From the NCBI GenBank assembly GCA_013398295.1, contig VZSF01009841.1, positions 226,845 through 290,844 on the forward strand: 64,000 bases of DNA. The letters run 5' to 3'. This document shows, in pieces, positions 49,601 through 60,244 of this stretch. The notes below the pieces were generated by a model, which worked only from the letters and a program-made list of their open reading frames with translations, searched no databases and had not been told where the DNA came from. How positions within the stretch are numbered: the stretch's first letter is position 1; each line of letters opens with the position of its first letter. Made by a program: the position numbers and the translations under genes. This DNA is from Chionis minor (taxonomy: Eukaryota; Chordata; Aves; Charadriiformes; Chionididae).

Positions 49601-52600
49601 CTATTCATTCTGCAAGCTGGCTACGATGCAATTTGCCCCTGAATTTAAGAGAGTCATTTACCAAACAGCCTTAGGGTGAAGTTTCTGAGTTAGCAATTAG
49701 AATTAAGAATATTCACACTGTAATATTGAGCATGCTGTGTTGTCAGGCTTTCAAATGCCGTGGAAACTGTAATGTGGCATGCCACATTTTAAAATCAAAG
49801 AAAGGAGAAGAAAACATTAATTCCAGAAATGAGGTATCATAAGAAAGAACTGTCTTCAGATTTAGCTCCTAGTCAAGGAAGCAAAGAAACTCCTAAGAAC
49901 TTCACAATTTTATCTTTAAGAAAATCCTTACCTATAAGCTTGTTTTCCTTGACAAAGCATCTGAATTCTGCACCAGGGATTAGTTCACACCATTTGCGAA
50001 GAACAAGCTGTAGAGGAAAAACGAATGACAAAGTATTGTTTCAGAAAGGTATCAGGTAACTTTTTGTCAAGAAGTATACCTTCTAGCTCTACAGTTTTGC
50101 CGTAATGGTAAGATGACCTCTGTTATTACTGATACAAGAAAACAAAACAATCTTAACCTGCAGTTCACATACCATCTTCGCAAATACTTAAAAGCAATTA
50201 GACTTCATATTAATTTCATAGAATCACAGAATGTTTTTGGTTGGAAGGCACCTTTAAAGACCAACCTTTAGAGGCTGCACAGCCTCCATCCTCTGAGGTT
50301 TTCAGACCAGATTTGATAAAATGCTAAGCAACCCAATTTGATCTCATCGCTTACCCAGCTTTGAGCATGAGAATGGACTAGAGACCTCCTGAGGCCTCTT
50401 CCCACCTTAATTATCTTATGTTCTTCCACTTTGTATGACATTTATCATTACATTAATGATAAATGGAAAACAAAAACTCCTGCTGTACAACACAACAAAT
50501 CTGTCCTGGAATTGGCAGAAAGTTGCTCCCTAGTCAAAAGAGCTGATGAGCAGAATTAAATTTAACCAAATCAACCTCTATTCTGGTATACACCCAAGCA
50601 GAATTCTGTGACGCCTTTGAAGGAGCAAACCAGTTAAAATAAGGACACGGGATAGAAATAGTAACCAAACTATTATAGTCAATAGGACAGACTGCCTGGT
50701 AATTAAAGCATATCTCTGGCGCTTTCTCAAGCTTCTGCATTTCCTAAGCTGAAGTATTCAGATGGATCCATTATTTTGAGGGTCTCAATCACTGCTCACA
50801 GGTACTGGAAATGCCCAACACCTATCAACCGCAGTAGAAAAACCTCAGTGATCAAAGGTGACATTCCTAACTAGAGTGTAAACATGAAACTCTTTGTTTC
50901 AACTTTCGTATGTCCTGTATTTTCAAAGCATGTTAAGATAGTGCTCTAAAAAAAAAGAAAAAGCAGAAAGCAGGGGGTTCATTAACTTCTTTAAAGCCCT
51001 TTAAGTCCACAGGATGATGACAAATGCTGTATTTACGTAAAAATTATTATTAGAGACATGACTAGATGCTACCATAAAGGTGATAGCACCATGATAGCAC
51101 CACATGAACAGTTTAAAGCATTGTTAATATCTATGTTGCTAACTTAACATTTCAATCCAGTAACGAGCACATGAAACAAGATACGATAGACTTCAGAATG
51201 CCCCCAGCTTCTCTCTTACTAACCTCAGCTGCGATATTCACAAGCAGCATACTATCAAGAATATACAACTTTCAGCTACCGAACTTGTCCTTCATGGCAA
51301 AACCTGACAGACATGATAGAAAACCGCAAGGAAGCTTCAAAAGTCTGAATTTTAGCTCATCTCTGATGTGTAATTAACCAAACTCCTCATGACCTGTAGT
51401 GCTTCACCAGGCTTCCCCACACTGCCCAAGCAACACAATTAAAACAAACAAAACAAATGTTATGGGCACGTACCCAAGCACTAATGGCATCCTGCCTGAG
51501 AGCAATTCATTTAAGTTACCCAGAAATCACGCAGAGTCTTACCTCATAGTCCAAGGCAGGATCAGGGGAATCATCAGTACAGTGAATAAATCTGGAAAAG
51601 TAAGGCACAGGCACTAAAGTCTGCTTTTACATATAAGATTTTACCCATAATGAGAAAAAGAACCCCAAGTGTGAATCACAAAAGCTACTGTTAAACTATC
51701 TCAAAGATGTACAATTCAGTACAAACCTCCTTTTGAAAATTATTGGGGGGGGGGGCTTCTCCTCTTCATCTAGTGTAATTTGGAAGCATTTACACTTGGA
51801 CAGGAACGTGGCTAAAGCGTGTTTATTCACTGTAGAAGTTTTTTTTGTTTGAATCAACAGTGCTGCTCCTTTCCTCTTTGTTATGTTGGCATAACTGGAT
51901 TCTCAAAAAAACAGAACAACTTGAGCAATCTAATCTAGTTTCACTGCAGCATGTTTTCCCTAGTACTTTTAATGTTTAACTTCCTAAACCACACAAGAGA
52001 GACACATCATCCTGCCTTACAGCAGTTCATTTCCATGAATAAGGGATGCAAAACAGCGCCACTCAGCAGTTCTGATTCCACAGCATGGTATCTTTCTAAA
52101 TTAAGAGCCTTAAGAAATACTCTTACAAATCTCTTGAGAGTGGGAATAAACAAAACTACTTCCATAACTGCAAGCAGATGTCAAGGTTTTGTCCCTTGTG
52201 AGAAGGTGACCGCGTGCCACCTCTCAGAAACTACCTAGAACGGAGGCAGTTATACCCAGGCCAACTTCTACGTACCTTTTTGTCATTTCACAGCAAACCT
52301 TGCAGTCAATCCTGTAACTTCCAAAGGGAATTGGCAAAAGAACATGCATTTTCCTTCCAAGTGTACTCCTCGACCTTATTGGCAACAAACTACTTCGATG
52401 CACAGAACTGTGTAAAGGGTCACTGCTGAGCAATAGTCTTAAATGGCAACATTTATACTATCTCCCTTTGGCACTGAACTTAGTCAAGGAATCCAAAAAT
52501 CTAACATCTCTAATATAAGCACTGCGTCTGTAAGACACGGCTGCCCAGCCTTTGGTTTGAAGCGAAGCGCTGTTGTAAGAGTTCATTCAGTACGCAGCCA

Positions 52601-55600
52601 GCAGAAATAAATTTCACATGGTTTAGTTTAGACTTTAATATCCACCACATGCAGAAAAGAAGGGCGATGGCAGGCATGCTTTCCAAAAGTACTGTAATCA
52701 AACAGGTCATATATATCTGTAAGCCTACGTAAACAGATAACATCCTTCAACTACAGTTTATATTCCCCTCAATTTAAGATCTGTCAAGGCAATAGAAACA
52801 AACTCATGAGACCTTGCGGTTTTGCTAGGCTCAAAATTCCTCCCTTGCTGGCATACACGCCTTTTATGCTCAAGAAAATATCCCCCCCGCACACAAAACC
52901 AATCATAAACTATATACAAAAAGGCAGCTGAAAAACGTGGAGTTTTACAGCCTCTCCATGCCAGAACCTGTATTACCTCTCGCAGACTTCCATATCTGAG
53001 ACTGGGGTACCTGAGACGTGCTTCATTCCAACAACATGCAGCCTTTTCCAGCAGTCAAAAACCAGCCTTATAAACAATCAGAATTGTGCCCTGCTAAACC
53101 CTCAAATATTTTGCGCAAGAGCCGTGTGGGGAAAGATACTTCCTCTTTCCTTCTAAGTCAGAAAATGAAATCCTTGGGTGCCACCCCAAGCCACACAGAC
53201 TGCTCAGGCACTGCTGCCAAATCAGGCAAACAGGCAAAATGATGAAAATACTGCAAGACACAGTAACACAATTTTTCTTGAGCCTTAATGACACAGGGCT
53301 GAGTACAAATGAGGGAAAAATGGGAGAATGCAGCAAAAGTCCGAATAAACTCAGTTTTTTGTAGTCTCATTTTCCTTCTAAACAGTATCATGAGCTTCTG
53401 TCAACAAAAGGACATCAGTACCATCCCTTTTTGGGGGTAAATTTTGAGCAACTTGAGGCAGTTGCAATTTTGTATTTTTTACCAACTTATTGTAGCATTA
53501 GTTTTTCAAGCCTAGCTGAATTAGTCTATTATATATGGCCTATTGATCAGAAGAGGCAGAAGGGTACATAGGGTTTCTTTAACCCGCATCCTATTCAGGT
53601 TTGGAGGTACCTGAAAAAACAATCAGAAAGACTTCAGGAACTCAAAATTGAGAGATATCGGAGCTCTCTTTTCTGAAGCCTTTGAAACCTGACATTTTGA
53701 ATACTACTAAGGGGGAAAGAATTAAACTCTACTGCTTATAGGCCTTGTGCTGTGGTCAGCGTGTTTACAGATTTACACTTAGATGTCAAGAACAGAAGGA
53801 TCAAGGTCTCTTTATATGTAGCCGCTGTATGTTAACCTCCAAATGTATATACTTGACAACAAGACACGCTACATGATGCCATTACGTGGTTCAGTTTTCA
53901 ACACTGAGAAAAGCAATTTAGGAAGGTTTGTAAGACCTCCAGTAGTTATCCTGCTAAGAGAGCCGTGAACTCATTTGCAAATCACTGAGATTATTTTGTG
54001 GATAATAAACTCTTACGAATACAATGAGAATTGTAAAAGTTGTTCTGTACCTCACAGTTCCCCTGCTATCATTTCAGAGTTTATCTTTAAAACTTAATAA
54101 TAAAGAAAAAGATCAAGGAGAAAATTCTAACAGTCTTTGAACTGCATCTTTATTTCTTGAATATTGAACCTTGCTGGAACATTAAGGACTAAAACAAATA
54201 GGAGATTCATGCACTATTCAAAAGAGGATCTTGAACTACACTGTAAATTGCTAGGAAAAACAAAATGGGAGTAAAACCTCAAGAAAAAAAAATCATCAAA
54301 GGCCTCCTTTTCCACATCCTCTCATGTGGAACTGTCTACCTCCAAACAGGCTATACTAAAATCTTAACCAACAGCAGCTACCCTTCTTGCACAAAAGGTA
54401 TCCTGAGTGCCAAGTCACATCTTTATGAGCCAACACTGCCTCCTATGTTCCGTCAGGAGAACACAGGCTGTTATTCCTCCACATCTCCGGAAAACTTTGT
54501 AATTTCTTTATAATTTGTAGTTCAGTATTTAGAAGTATTAAGTCTGGTATCAAAAATGTAGTCAGAATGTTATGTTAAAAACAAAAAGGACTGAAACATC
54601 TGCTAGGTTTTAAAGTTAACTATGTGCTTATGAGTCTGATAGGCTAAACCTCATTCAAGTGCAGACTTTACCAATTGTTCTAAGAAACAGGCACTTACAT
54701 TTTAACCAAGCCCTCTTATAAACACCTAAAATAAAATAAAAATTGCACCTCCCCTCATGTTCCTTTGTATTTTGCACATTAATACATTATGAAGCTTTTC
54801 CTTGGCCCAGTGGGAGTTGTTTCACCTGCTCCGTTAACCTAGTAGATATTTCTTACCTACTAAATGTGGCACAGATGGGTCCTTTCACCCCATTTCCTGG
54901 CCTTAGGCAGGGTTGAAGTGGCTACTTTTAGACTCTACTTCACCTGTTTAACCACCTTCTCAAAAAGTTTTCAGGAATGAACTTCTGGAATTAATGGGTC
55001 CATAGCACCAGCTGGTCCAGTAAAATACTGAGAGCCAATTTACAACATTTAAGTGCACATCAGAAAACAGCCAGTCTTCCACATGACTCCTACTGCCCCT
55101 CTACAGTAAGTCGAAGGGCAATCCCTGCAAAGGATGTTCTCTGCATTAGGTTGCTTTTCAACAACTTCTTCTTCAACAAGGACTTCTTATTGCACCGCTA
55201 CGGTTGTGATTATTAAACAACTGGAAAAATAAGAACACTTTTGCATTCAAAATCCCAACAGCAGCATCTGCAGATTTAAAACATCCAGTATCGCCCTGCA
55301 GAACAGGAACTATCCCTGAAGTTTCACAAAATGTCCAAAGCTTATTAACATGCATGATATAACAACAAGCTTATCTTATAACTGAAAGGGCATTATTGTA
55401 CCATTAGAACTATTGCTAATATTTATACCAGTCTCAAGGTGGGCAATCATGTCTTAACAAAACACAGTCCGTACATTCGAACAATAAGGAAGAAAACTGT
55501 GTTCTAAACCAAAACACTCAACAGGGCTTTAAAAGGATTTTTGTTCAAAAGAGGAGTTTTAATCAGTTAACAGAAATCCCAATTAAAAAGAGATATTTTA

Positions 55601-58600
55601 TCACATATCCACAACACTAAGTTTTTGAAAGCCTACATTAAAACCTGAAAAGTTAAGGATCACACCACCCACAAGTTTTTTTTTGTGAACTCAGCTAAGT
55701 AAAATGCAATGCTTAATTTGAAGCAGAAACAACATTGACTACATTAACAAGTGCATTGTTCTGAAGTCATTGTTAATTTATACAAAATTAACAAGGAGGA
55801 AAGTTTACTCATTATTCTGAACTTTTCAACCAAACAAAATGTCAACATCAAGAAAGAGTCCAAACATTTAAAGTAGACAAAGCTTATCTAGTTATGCTCA
55901 GTGTATTTGCATCAAGGCCATATTTTTTAATGATTTCTATTGAAGTATTGCACAGCTGAAGTTTTCTCGGAACTTGAGACAGCTGAGAATTACAGCAAGG
56001 GCAGTTCCCTGACCTGAACAATGTATAGATCGATACCAGAGAAGCAGTAGGAAATGGGAGAGAAAGGAGGAGGCAAAGAAAGTGGTTTGCCTTACGTCCC
56101 ACATTGTTGCCAAAGCTGGATTAAGAAACAGATCTTCAAATTGCTACTGGAAAGTCTGTTCCATATTATGACCCATGAAGTGGATTTTTAAGTTAATACA
56201 ACTGAACAGAAAACAAACCACCAAAAAAAAAAAAAAGGGTATACAACATTTTTGCTGTTACTTACCCAGGGCAAGAAACTGTGAGACCATATCGAGTATT
56301 AAGGAAAGAAGTAGAAATACAGTCCGTTTATCCTCCCTCTGAGGAGCCCTTCCAAGGGATTTGGATGTATTATGTATCCAGTTTTCATTTGTTCAGCACT
56401 TCAGGTTTTTATGCCAGCTACATTTTTAATTTCTGCTTGCTAAGGACCAGGGTACTGGCAGCTAATCAACAGTATAATTAATGAAGACCGCTATCCTGAT
56501 TCAGCAATCATCATTTCACTGTTTGGGTGGGGACATTTTGTACAAATAACTTAGTAATTTAGAGATATCATGCATTACTGGACAGTAATGTGCTTTAATC
56601 AAGTACAGCACATTCATAAAATATAAGATACATGGAGACCAGAGTGGTTTTTACACATTACACACGCTTCCCTGGTTGTAAGTACAACTTTCATTCAAAT
56701 TCACAGACACCACAAGACTGCACTGCCCATATTAACTCTACCTTACCAAAACAGCAAAGGCCATTCTGACAAAAAAAAAACCCCAAAAACAAACCACAAA
56801 ACATAACACAAGTTTATACCAGTATTAGATTAGACTTTATAGGAAGGGAAATAAATATAACACTTCTCAAATGAAACTTAACCTTTAGATTAGGTGATGA
56901 TCCCAATCATGTCACCAGGTTTGCTTATTTTGCGCTCATTAGCTGAGCTGCGCTATCCGGCGGTGCATGCCATCTCACCACACTGGAAAAGGAGTCTAAA
57001 TGGATCGGACTACCGCAATTTGAGGTGGTGCCTTTCTGCTACAGGTTATTCTCCCCCAGCAGGATGGGTAGAAGAGAGCCTGCCTGCTCCGGGCTGGCCA
57101 GCTGCTACCGTTCTTAGTCTGGCATGAACTTCAGGTGAAATTACTGATGGTTCAAGTTAACACCCATGCTGTGCAATCTCACAACACAGGAGCTAGAATG
57201 CATTTGTTGCCTCTACCATTAAGTCAGCACTGTCTGCAGAGGGTAAGGTGAACAGCTGAGGAACTAACTTTACCTGATACGAGATAAAACCTGCCAGAAA
57301 ATGCACTCAGTGAAGGTGGTCGAACCCACTCATTCTACCATACAAATGGAATAAACTGAGAGCACAAACACATACGCACACAGAGTTGCCACATCTTCTA
57401 AATCAAGTGGTGGTGCTTGCTAAACACCTGATTGTGTCTCAAACTCATTAGAAGGTGGTTAACCAAACTGGAATTCTTCAAGGAGCTCAGGGTACTTTTT
57501 GCTGAACCTCTTCATACATGAGGATAGCAGAATACAAAAACCGTATTATTTAATATTCACACAGGGATGATATGAAGTGTACAGTTCTTTTCAGACCCAC
57601 AAGACTCAGCCCTGAAAGCAGTTACAACAAAGGACACATTAAATTTTAGTGCTCAACTCTCTAAGCAAACCATCTTCAAGATGCCTGGCCAAGTCACCTA
57701 GCCTGCCATTAGGGGAAACCATGAAAAAAAGCTCCTTGGTAAGGCACTAAAGTATTCCCAGAATCATTATTCACTCACCTCTGGAACGTAAACTATAGAT
57801 TTCTCATCTCCCCCAGCCCTTTCATTCTCTATGATCCCAGAATTATGAATTCTCAATGCTCACAATTGTTTCCCTTGTCCAACATACTTTTCAAACTGTC
57901 TGCTCACTCCAACATCTTCTCCCCTCCTTCTCAGTCTCTTCCCCTGCACCTCACAGTGTTGTGGGTTAGACAGAATGTAAAACCTAGCATCAGAATTGAA
58001 CTGACAGTGCTGCCAGCGCTCCATAAATGCAGAGATAAGGATGAGGAGGACGTTGCTTGCGGGGGAAAGAGTGTTATTAGAGTTGCAGGAATTAAAAAGA
58101 AAGGGCAGCAGTTGCACAGCATTAACGCAACTGGTTTCACATTTTAGACAAGACAGTTTTTAACAGGTCATGAGCTACTTAACACAGGACTATTACACTT
58201 GGTAATTCTCTATAAAGCACCCAGAACAAGTGCCCTGCATTTGACTGAGTCTCCTAAATATTGCAGTAATATAAATAAGCATTGAATAATTACTGAATAA
58301 TAACAATCTCCCTGACACCAAGCTATGGATTGCCCTTTTTCTTTGAAGTTCTCCTTTTCTGAAAAAAAATAGTAGTAATAACAGTAACAAGGACCTTAAA
58401 TGCCAGTAATCTAATTTTCCTTCAGAAAAAGGCTGTATTTTAGAAATGAGTGACATGAATCAGATGCAGGTACTAGAGGAGAAAGCTGTTCCTATACAAT
58501 TAAGTACTCTCTACACGTGAGCAGATAAAATAAACACCAAGCACATCGTATCTGTAGTTTTATCCCTAACTATTATCCCTAGTCACAGTTCCTGGAGTGC

Positions 58601-60244
58601 TTTTGTTCAAGAGCTAGAAGAACTTGGGTTCAGAAGAAGCTCTAGTAATATGTTAGCACAAGTCTCGGGCATCTTCTGGGCATCTTCCAGGCAGCCACAC
58701 AAACTTCAACAGCTTTAAAATTTGAAAGGCACATGGTTAAGTCACACTGTGTTACCATGTAAAGTGGCAACAATAAGGTAGGTAGAAACAAGTAAATGCC
58801 AAGAGGGGTGGGAAGGCAAAAACCCCCCAGACTAAAACATCACCTGCTCTGAAAAGCAACTCAATAAAAATAGTCTTAGTCCATAGCATCTTTTCACATG
58901 TACTGCTTTAATAGCATGTCCTTTTGTTTTGCTTTTCGCTCATTTGTATATTAAAATCAAGTGAATTAATATAAGAATAAAATGGAGGCTGCTCCTCTCT
59001 TGTTGACTGAAGCTCGGTAAACAATTCTGGTTTACTAGGGAAAACTCACTCACAGTAAGTAATAGCGAAGATAATTTGCCTCACAATTCTCTGCACCAAA
59101 TTGGACCTGGCATTTGTTTTTGCACAGTGGAGGGAGAGAAGGAGGGAAGGGGCGGGGGGAGCTTCAAAGAACAACTAACCTATTACTGTACCTGAAACAC
59201 ATTACTGTACCTGAACAACTTTTTACATCAATATGTGGTTTTGTATCAGATGTTTATTGTTACTGTACAGTAAGGAATAAGATCTTTCAAAAGAACTGAA
59301 AAGTTACCCTCAGAGGTGTGTGGGTGGTTTTTTTGACTGGGTATAAATATGATTGTTTGCTAGAAATCTACTTACGGCTGAGTGAGGTCACGAGTAATGA
59401 AGTCTGAACTCTTGAAGAGGAGGAATATGTCACTGAGAGCTTTACATTTCAGAGAGCTGTTCATTGCTATCCAGTAGGCATCCTAAACAAAAAAGGAGAT
59501 TATTCAATAATGCACCTTTACGAGCAGGAAGGAATGCAAGCTGTAGATATATCTAAATATTTGAAATTCAAGCATTTGAAATACTTGCAAAAAAATTATT
59601 TTTTTATTTTTAGGAAGATTTCATTAGCTGTTACAAGAGACATAATAGTTACTGCTTTCTTACAAATACTCTGTTGAAAACAGAGCAAATCCATTTAAAA
59701 AACAAAGTTTTTGCCTTACTGCTTCCAGACACTTCCTTGGAATGCTTGACTGAACACAAGCTTCCCTTGAGAACACAATACAAAAACATCTGGGTGCTCT
59801 CATCCGTAAAGCATAGTTAGAGTACCTAAAAATAACTGGACAGAAGTTTATTATTTAAAAAAAAAAAAATGGGGTTTTCATCTTTATCCCACGCAAAGTT
59901 TTCAATTAGTGGGTTTCACGTGAGAAAGACAGAGCTGTTTTGCATCAGCCACACCAAACAGTGAACCATCTAGCTCTAAGCCACCAGAACAATTTGCTGT
60001 ATCATACTTCACTGATATCTTGCCTATCAATTCTCTCTTCATCAGAAGCACTAGTCTCTTCTACTTTCCAATGCATTAAGATAAAACAAACCAAAAAAAA
60101 ATCCTTGTGATAAGATCTGTTACAAGTTTTGGGAGTCAGCATTCTTACCCTTGGAGCACTCCAGTTAAGTTTAGGAAAAACGCTCCCACCCAAGGAACTT
60201 ATTGCTTCTTGAACTTTAGCTGTGAACTCAGGAAATTCTGGTGC
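31643..60244 (-). CDS. CDC123: CDC123, eIF2 assembly factor: nine 3' exons, 5' part missing
   Basis: CDC123 (D123 family) has an ATP-grasp fold. It acts in the cytoplasm, binds the eIF2 gamma subunit and promotes assembly of the eIF2 heterotrimer needed for translation initiation. Nine minus-strand exons join in phase to 257 codons plus stop: 60149-60244, 59376-59482, 51543-51591, 49932-50007, 46817-46939, 42477-42505, 36570-36698, 32484-32621 and 31643-31669. The product runs from APEFPEF to KRNQQDDD and matches human CDC123 from residue 80 to the end with only scattered substitutions. The conserved family strings [38 protein letters not shown] and [19 protein letters not shown] are all present. 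The acidic FVFD and LIDFNPF motifs are expected at the Mg-ATP site. All splice sites are AG/GT and no stop or frameshift is seen, so the gene looks functional. The first ~79 residues, including the start codon, were not found and should lie past 64000. Confidence 0.97.
31670..32483 (-). other. CDC123 intron (last), no other gene
   Basis: 814-nt intron with donor GTAAGT and acceptor AG. It contains an A18 run at 32310-32327 (T18 in the sense strand). No transposon was recognised. Confidence 0.85.
32484..32621 (-). CDS. CDC123: CDC123 exon, [10 protein letters not shown]...FLKL (138 nt)
   Basis: 46 codons, phase 0 at both ends, acceptor 'tttccaaag' and donor GTAAGT. It encodes the C-terminal D123 segment with [20 protein letters not shown] and [15 protein letters not shown], nearly identical to human. 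The open frame continues past the donor for eight codons before a stop, so an unspliced reading would end in VSSREKKF. That tail is intronic. Confidence 0.97.
32818..34570 (+). mobile_element. CR1 LINE, 1.75 kb copy with broken reverse transcriptase
   Basis: The longest CR1 in the window. It spans the RT N-terminal part ('[14 protein letters not shown]', 32836-32878), the core ('[14 protein letters not shown]' near 33207, '[14 protein letters not shown]' near 33412), the FADD active-site box (33678-33689), the C-terminal ORF2 part and the 3' tail 'ttttatgattctat'. The 5' portion (ORF1 and endonuclease) is missing, as usual for CR1. The frame is interrupted by stops or shifts near 33055, 33580, 33765 and 34241, so it cannot make an active enzyme. 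It is inserted antisense in a CDC123 intron. Confidence 0.96.
34563..34591. repeat. Perfect 11-bp inverted repeat at CR1 3' junction
   Basis: GATTCTATCAT (34563-34573), 7-base loop, ATGATAGAATC (34581-34591). The left arm is the CR1 tail. The right arm lies just outside it and resembles an inverted CR1 tail. Confidence 0.8.
34811..35310 (+). mobile_element. CR1 LINE, 0.5 kb 3' fragment
   Basis: Begins near 'atggcactggtaaggccccacctc' and continues through the segment that reads YKtDIEiLE in frame, then 'ggggagaccttattgttctctac' and the end block 'gacatggtttagtggtggg' to the tail 'gtgattctatgattg'. About 30-40 nt are deleted around 35030-35040 relative to other CR1s. It has the same 3' subfamily type as 22979-23276 and 45036-45286. 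Confidence 0.95.
36570..36698 (-). CDS. CDC123: CDC123 exon, [13 protein letters not shown]...ATEQ (129 nt)
   Basis: 43 codons, phase 0 at both ends. The acceptor is 'ccattgcag'. The donor is GTACAG, slightly weaker than the GTAAGN donors elsewhere in the gene. It carries the [20 protein letters not shown] motif, whose Asp and Asn are expected ATP-grasp magnesium ligands. The acidic 3' half ([11 protein letters not shown]) is the least conserved part against human. A T20 tract (sense strand; plus 36742-36761) lies about 44 nt upstream of the acceptor. Confidence 0.97.
36742..36761. repeat. A20 homopolymer
   Basis: Twenty consecutive A on plus. In the CDC123 sense strand this is T20 just upstream of the exon at 36570-36698, so it may add to its polypyrimidine context and may vary in length. 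Confidence 0.9.
39845..40104 (+). mobile_element. CR1 LINE, 3' end fragment
   Basis: Starts near 'gatgaggggcaatgggtataaac'. It has the 'aggaggaacttctttcctttgagggtggcag' and 'gacctgctctggcagggggg' blocks and the tail 'attccgtgattctgtg'. It is the same subfamily as 45713-46035 and in the same direction. It lies antisense to CDC123. Confidence 0.94.
41945..42072 (+). mobile_element. Old CR1 LINE relic, 3' end
   Basis: Diverged CR1 end: 'gtgtttaagaggcatttagacaatgccctta', 'cagttggactaggtgatagttgtaggtcccttccaactga', then a decayed tail 'gttctgtcc'. This 3' form differs from the other copies here and suggests an older subfamily. Confidence 0.8.
42477..42505 (-). CDS. CDC123: CDC123 microexon, 29 nt ([10 protein letters not shown])
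   Basis: Only 29 nt, with acceptor 'cttttcag' and donor GTAAGT. With the T left over from the previous exon it reads [10 protein letters not shown], matching human FVFDIYRDSR. The Asp of FVFD is expected to be part of the ATP-grasp metal/nucleotide site. Skipping it would shift the reading frame. It is flanked by same-direction CR1 copies of one subfamily at 39845 and 45713. Confidence 0.95.
45036..45286 (-). mobile_element. CR1 LINE, 3' end fragment (minus orientation)
   Basis: Inverted tail 'tcatagaatcatttaggttgg', then 'ccactaaaccatgtccctcaac', 'cagcctgttccgatgcttcac' and 'ggcgcaacttgaggccgtttcctcttg'. It belongs to the same 3' subfamily as 22979-23276 and 34811-35310. Confidence 0.94.
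45713..46035 (+). mobile_element. CR1 LINE, 3' end fragment
   Basis: Runs from 'ccttataaatacttaaaggg' through 'gtgataggacaaggggcaatggg' and 'ggaggaacttcttccctttaag' to 'ctgctctggcaggggg' and the tail 'attctgtgattctgtgatt'. It includes a small duplication of 'gggggccaggaggaggggg' near 45734-45755. It is very similar to 39845-40104. Confidence 0.95.
46817..46939 (-). CDS. CDC123: CDC123 exon, [13 protein letters not shown]...FLDED (123 nt)
   Basis: Acceptor 'attgacag' and donor GTAAGT, phase 1 at both ends. The exon completes the Gly codon and encodes [20 protein letters not shown] and [12 protein letters not shown], a conserved D123-family stretch. The visible open frame extends into flanking intron on both sides, so those extra residues are not part of the protein. 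Confidence 0.97.
46940..49931 (-). other. CDC123 intron, no transposon recognised
   Basis: 3.0 kb of AT-rich unique sequence with an A19 run at 48960-48978. No other gene or clear repeat was found. Confidence 0.8.
49932..50007 (-). CDS. CDC123: CDC123 exon, [25 protein letters not shown] (76 nt)
   Basis: 25 codons plus one base, acceptor 'cctctacag' and donor GTAAGG, entered at phase 0 and left at phase 1. It contains the RKWCEL and [10 protein letters not shown] strings, which are near-invariant in animal CDC123. Too short and split to be found by open-frame length alone; it was identified by homology and splice signals. Confidence 0.96.
50216..50265 (-). mobile_element. CR1 LINE 3' tip (minus orientation)
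   Basis: 'tcatagaatcacagaatgtttttggttggaaggcacctttaaagacc' is the inverted last ~50 bases of a CR1. It is immediately followed by an oppositely oriented CR1 relic. Confidence 0.8.
50270..50420 (+). mobile_element. Old CR1 LINE relic, 3' end
   Basis: 'gaggctgcacagcctccatcctctgaggttttcagacc', then 'ttgagcatgagaatggactagagacctcctgaggcctcttcccacctta'. This is a diverged CR1 end of an older subfamily with its tail decayed. Confidence 0.75.
51543..51591 (-). CDS. CDC123: CDC123 exon, [16 protein letters not shown] (49 nt)
   Basis: 49 nt with acceptor 'cttttccag' and donor GTAAGA, entered at phase 2 and left at phase 0. Its first base completes Pro of TQP. It then reads [16 protein letters not shown], matching human except at the ALD position. 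Confidence 0.95.
51592..59375 (-). other. Longest CDC123 intron, 7.8 kb, no CR1 recognised
   Basis: No transposon stands out. It contains a G11 run (51745-51755), an A14 run (56223-56236), a GC/CpG-richer patch at 56925-57130 and two copies of 'attactgtacctgaa' (59182 and 59201). No other exon was identified. Confidence 0.75.
59376..59482 (-). CDS. CDC123: CDC123 exon, [13 protein letters not shown]...RDLTQ (107 nt)
   Basis: Acceptor 'ttgtttag' and donor GTAAGT, entered at phase 0 and left at phase 2. It encodes [20 protein letters not shown] and [15 protein letters not shown], differing from human by single residues. It follows SAPR of the preceding exon directly, so SAPRDAYW is contiguous. 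Confidence 0.97.
59483..60148 (-). other. CDC123 intron, 666 nt
   Basis: Short AT-rich intron with homopolymer A runs on plus. Nothing else recognised. Confidence 0.85.
60149..60244 (-). CDS. CDC123: CDC123 exon, APEFPEF...LNWSAPR (96 nt); first exon visible
   Basis: 32 codons with donor GTAAGA and acceptor AG preceded by a sense-strand 'ttgttgttgttgttctttgttaag' tract. It corresponds to human residues 80-111. An upstream in-frame ATG with LLLFFVK lies in the intron before the acceptor and is not a plausible start, because the family needs ~79 more N-terminal residues. Confidence 0.96.

Larger units (their letters stand above)
50008..51542 (-). other. CDC123 intron with two abutting CR1 relics
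   Basis: 1.5 kb. CR1 relics lie at 50216-50265 (minus) and 50270-50420 (plus). The remainder is unique. Confidence 0.85.
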
